This document shows positions 1-10,690 of a stretch of 64,000 nt of DNA, in pieces. Position 1 is the stretch's first letter; each line of letters opens with the position of its first letter. Below the pieces are notes generated by a model. That model did not search any database and was not told the DNA's origin. It was given only the letters and a program-made list of their open reading frames with translations. The stretch covers positions 198,501 through 262,500 of the forward strand of contig JAGUCH010000002.1 of assembly GCA_019096065.1 (NCBI GenBank), given 5' to 3'. Both the position numbers and the translations under genes were made by a program. This DNA is from Paracyclopina nana. Taxonomy: Eukaryota > Arthropoda > Copepoda > Cyclopoida > Cyclopettidae.

Positions 1-2335
1 AAATAGTTATGGGATGCAAAGTGAATTATAGCCCCAAATTTCCTTTCATGAAAACTTGGCAAAGTTTATTTACAATTTTTATTTGAGTTTGAAGTCGCTA
101 CGTTCGGGCTCAAAAATTTGCACTAGGTTTAAAAAAAATTTCTCACATTTTCAACAGAGTGAAAAACTGCTTTACAAAAAGGAACATTTCATTAGCACAA
201 TATCTATTTCTATCTGGTGCCGGTATGTAAAACGGGGTCTTTAGATAATTTGAAAAAGGTTCGGACTGAAAAAATTGCACTAGGTTTAAAAAAACCTCAC
301 ATTTTCAACAGAGTGAAAAACTACTTTACAAAAAGGAACATTTCATTAGCACAATATATATTTCTATCTAGTGCCAGTATGTAAAACTGCTTTACAAAAA
401 GGAACATTTCAATAGCACAATATATCTTTCTATTTAGTGCTGGTATGTAAAACGGGGTCCCTAGATAATTTGAAAAAGGTTCGGGCTGGAAAAATTGCAC
501 TAGGTTTAAAAAAAACCTCACATTTTCAACAGAATGAAAAACTGCTTTACAAAAAGGAACATTTCAATAGCACAATATATCTTTCTATTTAGTGCTGGTA
601 TGTAAAACGGGGTCCCTAGATAATTTGAAAAAGGTTCGGGCTGGAAAAATTGCACTAGGTTTAAAAAAAAACTCACATTTTCAACAGAATGAAAAACTGC
701 TTTACAAAAAGGAACATTTCAATAGCACAATATCTATTTGTATCTAGTGCCGCTATGTAAAACGGGGTCGCTAAATAATTTGAAAAAGGTTCGGGCTGGA
801 AAATTTGCACTAGGTTTAAAAAAACCTCACATTTTCAACAGCGTGAAAAACTGCTTTACAAAAAGGAACATTTCAATAGCACAATATATCTTTCTATTTA
901 GTGCTGGTATGTAAAACGGGGTCCCTAGATAATTTGTAAAAGGTTCGGGCTGGAAAAATTGCACTAGGTTTAAAAAAACCTCACATTTTCAACAGCGTGA
1001 AAAACTGCTTTACAAAAAGGAACATTTCAATAGCACAATATATCTTTCTATTTAGTGCTGGTATGTAAAACGGGGTCCCTAGATAATTTGAAAAAGGTTC
1101 GGGCTGGAAAAATTGCACTAGGTTTAAAAAAAAACTCACATTTTCAACAGAATGAAAAACTGCTTTACAAAAAGGAACATTTCAATAGCACAATATCTAT
1201 TTGTATCTAGTGCCGCTATGTAAAACGGGGTCGCTAAATAATTTGAAAAAGGTTCGGGCTGGAAAATTTGCACTAGGTTTAAAAAAACCTCACATTTTCA
1301 ACAGCGTGAAAAACTGCTTTACAAAAAGGAACATTTCAATAGCACAATATCTCTTTCTATTTAGTGCAGGTATGTAAAACGGGGTCGCTAGATAATTTGT
1401 AAAAGGTTCGGGCTGGAAAAATTGCACTAGGTTTAAAAAAACCTCACATTTTCAACAGCGTGAAAAACTGCTTTACAAAAAGGAACATTTCAATAGCACA
1501 ATATCTCTTTCTATTTAGTGCTGGTATGTAAAACGGGGTCCCTAGATAATTTGAAAAAGGTTCGGGCTGGAAAAATTGCACTAGGTTTAAAAAAAAACTC
1601 ACATTTTCAACAGAATGAAAAACTGCTTTACAAAAAGGAACATTTCAATAGCACAATATCTATTTGTATCTAGTGCCGCTATGTAAAACGGGGTCGCTAA
1701 ATAATTTGAAAAAGGTTCGGGCTGGAAAATTTGCACTAGGTTTAAAAAAACCTCACATTTTCAACAGCGTGAAAAACTGCTTTACAAAAAGGAACATTTC
1801 AATAGCACAATATCTCTTTCTATTTAGTGCAGGTATGTAAAACGGGGTCGCTAGATAATTTGTAAAAGGTTCGGGCTGGAAAAATTGCACTAGGTTTAAA
1901 AAAAACCTCACATTTTCAACAGAGTGAAAAACTGCTTTACAAAAAGGAACATTTCAATAGCACAATATCTCTTTCTATTTAGTGCTGGTATGTAAAACGG
2001 GGTCGCTAGATAATTTGAAAAAGGTTCGGGCTGGAAAAATTGCACTAGGTTTAAAAAAAAACTCACATTTTCAACAGAATGAAAAACTGCTTTACAAAAA
2101 GGAACATTTCAATAGCACAATATCTCTTTCTATTTAGTGCAGGTATGTAAAACGGGGTCGCTAGATAATTTGAAAAAGGTTCGGGCTGGAAAATTTGCAC
2201 TAGGTTTAAAAAAACCTCACATTTTCAACAGCGTGAAAAACTGATTTACAAAAAGGAACATTTCATTTGCACAATATCTATTTCTATCTAGTTCTGGTAT
2301 GTAAAACGGGGCCGTTAAATAATTTGAAAAAGCCA
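1..2335 (+). repeat. 155-bp satellite array in a TauE/SafE intron, left copy
   Basis: About 14 head-to-tail units of 154-156 bp follow a ~105-base single-copy leader. Successive GGGGTC landmarks fall at 454, 609, 764 and 918. Each unit holds AAGGTTCGGGCTGG, GCACTAGGTTTAAAAAAACC, CAACAGCGTGAAAAACTG and AGGAACATTTCAATAGCAC. Two or three unit subtypes alternate, for example GGTCCCTAGATAA against GGTCGCTAAATAA. The block lies in the intron upstream of the TauE/SafE exon at 2450 and has the same unit order as 61661-64000. The short open frames in it (56-244 +, 321-521 -) recur in both copies and look like repeat by-products. Confidence 0.95.
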
Positions 2336-2449
2336 GTGCAACTTTACAAACACGAGCTGGGCGGGCCATAAAGTACTTTTATGTCCCCACATTAGCCTTA
2401 AATATACAAATCTTACAGTTTATAGCCTGAGAATGACTTTTTTACGCAG

Positions 2450-2857
2450 GCTTTTTTTGGCGCCAATTGATGAGCGAGACCGGATGTGAGCCCGAAGCGT
2501 GGAACTTTTTCGCGGTCTGTGTCCCCATAGTGGTTTTTTTCGCGCCTTTTGGCTCTTTCCTAGCCTCACACTTCCACAGACAAGTTTTGGCCGCGCTCAT
2601 CTACATTTTGGACACAATTGCCCTGGTAAAAAGCCAAGTCACCTCTCATTTGAAAACATTTTTATTTTTTATTTTTGTATTTTAAGGTCACTGCTCTCAT
2701 TGTCATTCCAATGACTGCCAATCGAGGAATTCTCTGTGGTTGCCTCATTTTGGGCGGTTTTCTCTTCTTTGCTCTCATTTCGAAAGCTGGAGAAAGACTT
2801 TTGCTTTACCTAGATGAGCCCAAAAATGTGGAAAATTCTGTGAAAAACCTGGCTTAG
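2450..2857 (+). CDS. TauE/SafE-family membrane protein, 3' exons (partial)
   Basis: These are the last two coding exons of a polytopic membrane protein of the TauE/SafE (sulfite-exporter-like) family; the transported anion cannot be told from sequence. Exon 2450-2625 follows the acceptor TTTTTTACGCAG, enters in phase 1 and ends at a GTAAAA donor. Exon 2687-2857 is in phase 0 and stops at TAG. The peptide has the family signature region AVCVPIVVFFAPFGS, then SHFHRQVLAALIYILDT, continuing across the intron as VTALIVIPMT, followed by a last hydrophobic helix and a short charged tail ending VKNLA. At least three membrane segments are visible. The upstream exons should lie left of the window; their paralogues are at 61328-61597, whose outgoing phase fits. 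An AATAAA follows the stop by 12 nt. The gene converges on the kinase gene, with 311 bp between the stops. Confidence 0.85.
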
Positions 2858-3168
2858 TGAATGAAAACAAATAAATAGGATCAAAAAATGTCCACAGATT
2901 TTACTTTAAAATAAGGAAGTTTTTTGTCAGAGGTTTCAATCAATTTTCTAAATTTGATTTTTCTATAAGTGATCTTGAATATAATTCAGTCATTGACAAA
3001 AATCAAATTAATGTTGCTGTACAACTTTCCTAGTGTGCACACTCGGCAACTTTTTAGGGTGAACTTTTTCAGTCACTTTATCCCACTGTGCTGAAAGCAA
3101 TTTCCTGTTTCCAAGTGAATTACACATTTATTAGTCACCTTTCGAATATTTTGGCTTTCAATTATACT
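2858..3168. other. Convergent intergenic spacer
   Basis: This holds the 3' ends of two convergent genes. AATAAA for the + strand gene is at 2870-2875. I see no further gene, repeat or RNA in it. Confidence 0.7.
2870..2875 (+). promoter_or_regulatory. Polyadenylation signal AATAAA of the TauE/SafE gene
   Basis: Canonical hexamer 12 nt after the TAG stop, in a plausible place for cleavage within the next 10-30 nt. Confidence 0.6.
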
Positions 3169-3172
3169 TTAT
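3167..3172 (-). promoter_or_regulatory. AATAAA overlapping the kinase stop codon
   Basis: On the minus strand the last codon and stop read GAA TAA and continue AAG, so the polyadenylation hexamer AATAAA contains the TAA stop. If used, the 3' UTR would be only about 15-30 nt long. Confidence 0.5.
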
Positions 3173-6100
3173 TCAGATTTGAAAAAAAGTTTGGTTTCAC
3201 CCATGATAACTTTGGTTGAAATATTGAGCACAATAAGCGTGATTGGCTCATTTTCTTCACCAGCAAACCACCCTGGTCTGAATTGGATCACTTTGGTTTC
3301 TCCAGATGTTTGCTGTTTGTCCAAGTCAACAATTGCACCCAAGTGATTAACTCCATTGATTTGCATCAAAGCCACTTCTTCTCCAACACTTTCATCAAAG
3401 GAAAAAAGAGTATGATAATAAGTTCCATATTCCTTGATGTACAAAAACACTTTTCCTTTCACATTTTCTCCTCTCCATTGGAACTTGCAGTTGGCCCAAG
3501 TTTGAGCTTCATAGCCATCAGCGACTTCCTTGGCTCCATTCAAGATGGGCACAATTTTCCATGGTCTGGAATTCATGGTGGAAAAGCTGTGTTAGGTGTG
3601 ATGTGAAAAAGAAATTGAGCATTTGCACCTTTCTGGCTTGTTGTACTCCACTTGGGTACAACCATAATCCTTGGCAGTGTAGACAATATTGTCATTATGC
3701 AAAATTGACCATCCATGGAAGTCAGGATCACCAAGATTTACAAATACTTCATGCTGAAGTATTTGTGATGCACTTGGTCTCATTGATCGTTCACTGACCA
3801 TTGAGCAGAGTAGCATGGCACAAGGATCATAAAATGACTTGAATTGTTCAATCTCTGCTTGTAGAGCTGAAGGAGTGGAAGTTTTTTGAAACATTTGGAA
3901 TGCAATGACTCCGAGTGAATACACATCACTGAGGTGATCAGCCCCACTTCCAATGTCTGGACATGCATAGAATCCGTCCTGGCAACCAAAGAAGCCACCA
4001 ATTTTGGGAATGCCCTCATCGGAAATTGTGATGTTTGAAGGCTGCAGGCAGCTGCAAAATAATCATTATTTGCATCAAACTACTAAAAGATTATTAACTG
4101 CTGCACATTATCTGCGAAAACTTGTGAAAACTTTGCAATTTTCAATCAAGCTTGCTAAAATAAATAGAGATATATGCAAATAACCTTGCCTATTCCGGCA
4201 GCGCACACTGGCCCAAAAAACTTCAATTTGTACATTTTGGTCAAAATCTAAAGTTATATTTTTTTCCACTTTTTTGCATGAATATCATCAGTTTAAGCTC
4301 TAGCACACCCAAAATATTCTTTTGTAGTGGTAGCAGTATCATACCGCATAAATGAGTGCACTGTGGTTAAAAATGCGATTTTAATGCTCATCCCAAAAAA
4401 GTCGCTGCATTTGAGCAAAATTTAATTTGCCCTTATCAACTTTTGCCCAAAAATTATTTTTTTGTGCTAAATGTGCATCTTTATCTACCAATTTACATTA
4501 ATTTATTCTCTTTTTTAAAAGAGAGCCTAAAAGTCATGCAAATTAGAAACCGAAAATTGATGCATCCACTGTGCATGATTATAAGGCTCCACCATAGAAG
4601 CTATGATTTGACAAAATTTGTAACATACAAAAAAAGTCTGTTTAGCCCTATTTGCAATGCAAGGTTATTATGGTAGGGGCCAGATATCCAGCACACAGAA
4701 TTCCCAAAATTGGCTCTTCTGCAACCAAAGCGCAACAATAAAACATAAAAATCCCAAAAGTTCAAGCGCGCATTCAAACAGCATAGCCTAATTATTCAAA
4801 TTACATATTTTTCACTTCTAGCTCAAAAAAGTTGACAAAATATGCTAGTTTCGGTTAGTTTTTGGCACTACAATAACAGTCTTGTCAAAACTAGAAGAAA
4901 CAAAGGCCCAAAATTGGCCTTTGTTAATGAGTACAATTTAGCTCAGGCAATGATACATTCTATGCGAATTCTGCTCCTACCTCAAAGAAGTTGTCAGAAA
5001 AAGACTAATTTTGGTTAATTTTGGCAGTCTTGTCAAAACTAGGTGTAACAAAGGCCAAACATTGGCCTTTGCGTAAAAATGCTATTATCCATAATGCACA
5101 GTTTTTGTTCCTAGCTATAAAAGGTTGCCTTAAAATATGCTAGTTTCCATTAGCTTTTGGCACTAGGAGACCAGTCTTGTCGCAACTAGGAGAAACAAAG
5201 GCCAAAAGAGTCTGCCAGTGTTAAATAAGCGTACCTTTCTGTGATGTTCTGGCTGTCACAGAATTTGAGCCCCTCAAGGATTCCGTGGATTAGTTTCCAT
5301 GCCTCCACACGAAATTGTCTTGTGTAAACTTGCGCATTTTCATTGATGAAATCTTTTAGAGTTCTGCCTTTGCAGAACTCTGTTGCCGTATAAAAGTAAT
5401 CCCCCTCCATGGTATCCAGCCTTAAGAAGTCAAGGCTCAGTACTACATCAAGTGAGTCGAGTAAGGCAGTTGAAACTCCATGTATTTGACTCAAAAGCTT
5501 TTTGGCCCAACCTTCACAGAAAATGCAGTATGAAACAAATATCTTTGGTGACAACAGAATTTTGGGCGACTTATTATACCTTTGGGGTTGGTTTGCTCCC
5601 AATCCATGATGGTGCTGACCACGTTAGGATGTTTGCTTTGGCTCAACTTTTTCATCTTTTGTTGAAAGGTTGCTGATGGACAATCCCTCTTCGGTGATAT
5701 TGTCACCACATGCACCTTGCTTTGCCAAATCTTGGCATTAATAATGAGGGTGTCTCCTTCCACCCTCACTATTTTGATTGGTTGAAACCAAGATGAGTCA
5801 TCACTAGAAGCACTGTTTTTCTGAAGGTGGAAAAGAATTTCACATCCCTCTGGCCTGTCGTTTGGCTCCTTGCTGAGCATCTTTTTCAGCAATTGAATGT
5901 CATCATCGGATAATCCACGCAGCTCTTGAACATCAACAATTCTATCCTTAATAGGAACGGGGCTATGCAACATGGCAAATATGACACCAAGGCAGTAAAT
6001 GTCTGTCTTTTTATCATGGTGCTTCTTTCCTCCCGCATTTCAGGGCTCTGATACTGATTGGTACCAATACCAAGAGAGTGACTTTGATCTTCTGAATCTT

Positions 6101-8787
6101 GGACTTTGGCGAGTCCAAAATTGGCAACTTTGAGTTGTCCGTTCAGGCCAATGAGGACATTATCAGGCTTCAAATCTCTGCAACAAAAAAGCAGCCAGTC
6201 TTTTTGAGTCATTAACAAAGCTAATCCCAACCAGAAATTTACAAGCTTATTTCCATAAGTTGTTGACTGGTGTTTTTGATTATACTAACATCCAAGGTAT
6301 AGTTAATTTTTCATAAAGACATAAACTCTTTGCTGATGAAAGGTTCAAGCTCCACTGAGTGTTATTTTGGCAGTGGCCAGATATCCAGTGCACAGAACCC
6401 CCGAAAAAGTCTCAAGTCTCCCTTCCCCATGTCCTCGTGTTATTGCTAGCTCGCTTCAGGGCGTGTGTGCGCCCGTTAACGCCAGCCCCCACAAACCAAA
6501 TAAAAAATAGTTCCAATTTAATGTACCCCAACCAGAAATTTTTGAAAATTTTGAGGAGCTTCTGTGGGACTTATGGGTAACTCAGAAATCCCTCAATTTT
6601 GGCAAATTGGGGCGAAAACCCGTGACGAATTACAGATTTTTGTGGAACTCAGTTTTGATAAGTCTAAAGAGGCTGTCACAATTCTTGAATAAACCATCCA
6701 CATTGTGACTCTGTTACAATTTACAATTCTGGCACAATATGTAATCAAAATTCAGATAGTATTGGTTAGAATTTGTGACTAACTTGTCAGTTCATTTTTT
6801 GAAACATTATCTATTTAGAAAAAGGAATGAGAGTATCATTCATCTATAAAATTAGACATTCTGCCAATAGATGGCGGACTTTGCAAGTCTTTCCCACATC
6901 AGACAAGATGTGCAAGTGTCCATCAATTGTAGGACTTGGCAGAAGAAAAATATTTTTAGTCTACATACTTATCTAACTTACTGGCTTATTGATTTGGTTT
7001 AAATATTTCATAGTTCCATAATAATTTTGAAAAAAAAATATTTTTGCTTCAATACTAATTTAGTTTGGACTTAAAGCTATTAGCAATGTTTTTGAAACTC
7101 TCTAATCATAGCAAAGTTGTTAACATAATTACTTTTAGATAATATGGATTTGATAGCAGAGCCATCTCTTAATAATTTGCTAAGCTAGACTACTAAATTC
7201 TTGGATTTTTCCCCAAGCTTCACTGGTGCTTTTGAGACTTACTTAAGAGTAACTCAAATCGGGCAATTTGAGGCTGAAATCCGTGACGAAATGGCATTTG
7301 TTTGTGGAACTCGACTTCTAATTAAAATAAGAGTTGTGTTCAATTTGTTGTCAAATTGTGTGACTCATAATTTGCCCAACCTTGTGTTACACAAAATTGT
7401 GTAACCTTCAATGCTACAATTATTCCACATATTTGTGGAATGCAAAATTTTTGTTGAGTAGCACAACTTTGTGGTTAAGTTGTGACTCCCAAAAGTCCCT
7501 CAAATCAGTCACATATTTTTTGTGGCCGAGTTGATCTCATATTGCGGAATGAAATTTCTGGTTGGGACAGTTAGCTCCAAAAATAACCCGGTGAGGGATC
7601 AGTAGTCATTATAGTAGTACCATTAGTCACATATATAAGTAGTGTTGATTTCTCCATTACGATACTTTCAAATACGTATTTTGAAATTTTAAGATACATT
7701 GTATATCTCATAGCTTCTGTATGTGGTGTATATAGAAAAGGTGCTATGTATTTTTTTTATATCTCCATTACTTTAAAAGACATCAGCCTTTTTCCAACTT
7801 TAGCTTGTTATAAAAATTGGGTCAGAACACACCATGAGTGAAAAACCCTATATGGACTCTTATTTTTGCATTTTTGGCAAGTTAATGACAGTTTGAATAT
7901 TGTGACTGCACTTTAAGAACACAGAATGAATGCCAAATAGAGCTGATTTTGCACACATCATTTGTTGAGTTGAAAATAAAGCAGAATACTGATAACAAAA
8001 TGACCTATTTTATCTATCGGATACTTGATCCTAAAGCTAACAGTAACTTGAAAGTGTTTTGGCGGCAACTTTTTAAGGTAGGACAAAAAAGATTTGTCCG
8101 GCAATTTTGGCGAGTGCTCAGAATTTCTGGTAGGGATGTGAAGCAGTTGAATACCTGTGGATGATGTCATGAGAGTGGAGGTAGAAGAGACCTTTGCTCA
8201 GTTGGGAACAGTACTCCTTGCATTCTTGGTAGTTTACTTCACTGCGGTTCTTGATGTAATCAGAGAGCGTGCTAGACTGACACACCTCAGTCGCAATGAA
8301 GGTGCATGGCTCATCATCAAGGTCTAGAAGCTGATCGTAATCACCTGGTGTTTTGCACTTTTCCAATCCAACTTCAATAGGAAAATCTTCAAAAAAAAAA
8401 AAAAATTTGATCAAATTGAAAATGTAATCATCAAGGATCCTCATACCGGATGGAGTTGTCTCCTTCCACGCTCTAAAGTACCTCAGCAAATTTGGATGGT
8501 CCAGGTTGCTGAGGATGTCAATCTCATGCTTAATGTATGTCATCATATACTCATACTGTGAATCCTTGATGATTTTCACTGCATGTGTGGTGTTGTCTTC
8601 TCCTAAGACTTGGGCCTCAAGAACCATACCAAAAGATCCGGAACCAAGGATTGACACGGCCTTATACATGTCCACAAAAGTCAAGGAGCTGAGAAAAAGC
8701 ATGTAAAATCAACTGCCCTAGGGATGTTCTACTACTAACCAAGGAATGTGGGATTAGGAATTTCTCTTACCTTTCATCCGCCGCCAT
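3169..8787 (-). CDS. Tandem kinase-domain protein, eIF2-kinase-like, frameshifted
   Basis: Seven exons: 8787-8771, 8688-8447, 8386-8155, 6177-5580, 5511-5235, 4051-3629 and 3586-3169. They join in frame except for one missing base near 6034. ATG at 8787 is in frame and sits 13 residues before the domain. Domain 1: Gly-rich loop GSGSFG (21-26), AVK Lys44, Glu61 in helix C, HPNLLRYFRAW typical of eIF2-alpha kinases, HRDLKPDN (163-170), then NFG (183-185) where DFG is expected, and SPE (208-210). Past the frameshift the other frame carries DIYCLG and a normal C-lobe. Domain 2 aligns but is degenerate: no Gly loop or catalytic HRD (ER-SCLQPSN instead), and GFFG at the DFG position, so a pseudokinase. 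A ~135-residue beta-rich C-terminal module of unknown family ends the protein, about 735 residues if the frame were continuous. Two introns occur at matching positions and phases in both domains, so the domains arose by internal duplication. Whether the product is active is unknown. Confidence 0.85.
4190..4800. other. Kinase intron 5, part without recognised gene
   Basis: AT-rich intronic sequence. The only element seen is a ~30-bp block around 4678-4708 (GGCCAGATATCCAGCACACA) that recurs with few changes at 6371-6402 in intron 3. The 77-codon open frame at 4443-4676 has no recognisable domain. Confidence 0.4.
4830..5212 (+). repeat. Diverged ~160-bp satellite units in kinase intron 5
   Basis: Two to three degenerate units share the features of the array at 57440-58870: ATGCTAGTTTC, TTTTGGCACTA, AGTCTTGTCAAAACTAG, AACAAAGGCC with its complement GGCCTTTG, and GCTCCTAGCT. 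They lie in a host-gene intron and are much more diverged than the 57-58 kb copies, so they are probably older. Confidence 0.7.
6034..6036 (-). other. One-base frameshift in the kinase exon
   Basis: After the SPEM residues (GAA ATG ending at 6036) only two bases, CG, precede the downstream coding frame that starts GGA GGA AAG at 6033. The upstream frame would run on about 50 unrelated residues to a stop at 5886. Exon lengths and all downstream intron phases add up exactly if one base is missing here. No intron fits. It is a true disabling deletion or a sequencing error; the local sequence (CCTCCCGC on the + strand) is not a long homopolymer. Confidence 0.8.
6226..8135. mobile_element. DNA transposon with CCCAACCAG ends, filling kinase intron 3
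   Basis: The left end CCCAACCAGAAATT (6226-6239) and the right end AATTTCTGGTAGGG (8122-8135) are inverted repeats matching at 13 of 14 positions. AT flanks both sides (6224-6225 and 8136-8137), a 2-bp target-site duplication. The element makes up nearly all of the 1,977-nt intron and is itself interrupted by a relative at 6527-7566; without that insertion it is about 0.87 kb. No transposase reading frame is present, so it is non-autonomous. I cannot assign the superfamily. Confidence 0.75.
6527..7566. mobile_element. Nested DNA transposon of the same family
   Basis: Perfect 15-bp terminal inverted repeats, CCCAACCAGAAATTT at 6527-6541 and AAATTTCTGGTTGGG at 7552-7566, are flanked by the dinucleotide AC on both sides (6525-6526, 7567-7568). 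The 1,040-bp element sits inside the one at 6226-8135. Its interior has two similar stretches (about 6535-6660 and 7190-7320) sharing GTGACGAA and TTTGTGGAACTC. There is no credible coding frame. Confidence 0.8.
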
Positions 8788-9161
8788 TTTCGGTGCAATT
8801 TTCCTGGTGTGGTGTTTTTTTCAAGAATGCATCACTTGCCAGATTAGTGGCAATTGGCAGCTTTAACAAAGCTAGTGACTTTATATTCACATTGATACCC
8901 TGTTTAGATAGAGATAAGGAAAACGTTACCTAAGCATGGCTTTTTGCTTTGCAAATAAATGATGTTGCCTTCACAAATGCAATGTAAAAAAAATAATTTT
9001 GGAGAGTGATTTTTCAAAATCCACGCAGGGAAAAACAAGCGAAATCGTCAGAGTCAACTTTCACAGAGCTGTAAGCTAAAAACCAATAAAAGCTGATTTT
9101 GAAATTTATCATGGTAGATGGCGCCACTGTAAGGTAGCACAGTTGTTGTGAATTTGGTGTC

Positions 9162-9170
9162 TATATATAA
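9162..9170. promoter_or_regulatory. TATA-like motif
   Basis: TATATATAA lies about 375 bp upstream of the kinase ATG (reading minus). The motif is nearly symmetrical and the region is AT-rich, so this is weak support. Confidence 0.2.
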
Positions 9171-9264
9171 GCGATACCTGACTTCTCTCGTACAAAGCCA
9201 CAACTGAGTTTATTTCTCAACCAAGCACTGTATATACAATGTACTGTCAAGGTGAAATCGCATT

Positions 9265-9289
9265 GTACATCCTGCTAGGTGAAAGTGTG
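9265..9289 (+). repeat. Left part of an interspersed ~110-bp repeat split by a transposon
   Basis: The 25 bases GTACATCC to AAAGTGTG are identical to 57133-57157. There they continue directly into the sequence that here resumes at 10603. Confidence 0.85.
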
Positions 9290-10602
9290 CCCAACTAGGA
9301 AATTTTTTTGGATGCTAAGCAGGTTCTGGACATGCAAAGACAAGTTTTTGCCACTACATTGAAATGTTAGAAACTGCATCAAAAACGTGTACAATTTTTT
9401 GATGTGTATTCTAACAATTTTTTTGCTGCTCTATCCCTATCTTCTGGTTTACGGCAATTCTGCTGACATTTCTACCGGTTAGAAATCTGGCGTAAACTTG
9501 TTCATGTCACATACATGTTTTCAACTATTTTCTATATTTTTCATGAACAAGTTTACTACAGGAAATCTGTGACATTTCATGTGGATGATTGCAACAGATT
9601 TCTACCAAAAATCTGGAGATGATGCTAATTGTCCTGAATGCATGTTTTCTTACATGAAACCAACAGTTTTTCTAACAAACCTTAATTCAAAATGTAGTAA
9701 ATCTGACGATCCCTTTCTGAGCAAGAATGATCTGGAATTTTGCCGAAATCAGCTTGGAGCCGGCCATCAGCAGACATTTTGGTTGTGGCAAGCTATTTGA
9801 AAATTAAAAGTTTGCTAGTTGAACACATGATGGTTCTTCATCAATAAAAGCCTTCCAAGGCAAAGCAAGACCTTCCTGAGCTGAAGAACATCAAGCAAAT
9901 ACCCTTGATAGAGATAATTTTCTAGGGAGAGTGCAAAGGTAAGGCATTACAAAATTATAAAGGAAGGAAGTCATGTGACTAAACACTTAATTTTTAAGGT
10001 TTTGACTCAGGAGAGGGGCAGAAATTCATCAACCCTTAATTTGGATGACAAATTCCCCAATTCCCCACAACTAGCATCAACACAAAGCATGGACATCTAC
10101 TAAGATCCCTACAAGCCTTACAAGACCTGAATTGGCAAAAACGAGAGCAAGACAATTCATTATGTTTAAATATTATTAGAATATACATATTTCCTGTAAT
10201 GCAAGGCTGTAAGAGGCCAATGAGGCCACAAAGGGCAGCAAGGCCTGAATTCGCGACCTTTTTCAAGCTCCATGCAAAGACAAGTTTTCAACAAGCAAAA
10301 AAAAAATAGCATCACTTTCTTAGCAAGCTTTCGAGTAAAGCTGTTGAAAACATAACAGAATGCAACTGTAGATGGGCCTCGGTCATTTTACCAAATGTAG
10401 AAGCGACATTTTTGCTGAAATGAGTGGGTAAAGTTATCGCGATAACAATTCATTTAAAGTCAGTCTTCCTGAAGCTTGCATCTCCAGATTGGCTAACATG
10501 AATGTACCAGTATAGAAGATGTTTGTTAAGATTTTGTAGATAAATCAGCTCGATATTCTGAACATGTCAGCATCATTCTGACCCTTAATTTTCCTAGTTG
10601 GG
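9290..10602. mobile_element. 1,313-bp DNA transposon with CCCAACTAG ends and TG duplication
   Basis: The termini are CCCAACTAGGAAA (9290-9302) and TTTCCTAGTTGGG (10590-10602), a perfect 13-bp inverted repeat. TG is found on both sides (9288-9289, 10603-10604), and the uninterrupted target exists at 57133-57241, where only one TG is present. The ends resemble those of the elements at 6226 and 6527 (consensus CCCAACYAG then A-rich). Internal open frames (9579-9800 +, 10036-10266 -) are under 80 codons with no recognisable domain, so it is non-autonomous. Confidence 0.88.
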
Positions 10603-10690
10603 TGGTTAGGCAGCGCGGCTCGTACTATGCTACTATACTACGATATTACTGAAGGACGACGCGCTAGCGCCATGAATGGTGAAAGTTATA
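10603..10690 (+). repeat. Right part of the split ~110-bp interspersed repeat
   Basis: GTTAGGCAGCGCGGCTCGTA to GGTGAAAGTTA matches 57156-57241 with only a few substitutions (for example CGATATT against CTATATT). Together with 9265-9289 it forms one repeat copy cut by the transposon. Confidence 0.85.

Larger units (their letters stand above)
8788..9289. other. Upstream region of the kinase gene
   Basis: About 500 bp between the kinase ATG and the next transposon. It should hold the kinase promoter and 5' UTR. The only core-promoter-like sequence is TATATATAA at 9162-9170, readable on either strand. The 61-codon frame at 8748-8933 overlaps the first kinase exon and has no recognisable domain. 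Confidence 0.4.

Noticed and set aside
2467-2714. Two overlapping frames at the window left as separate small genes
   Set aside because: One is the TauE/SafE exon read through its donor into the intron; the other is its shadow frame.
9579-9800. 73-codon frame inside the 9290-10602 transposon as a transposase remnant
   Set aside because: It is too short, without acidic catalytic motifs or recognisable domain.
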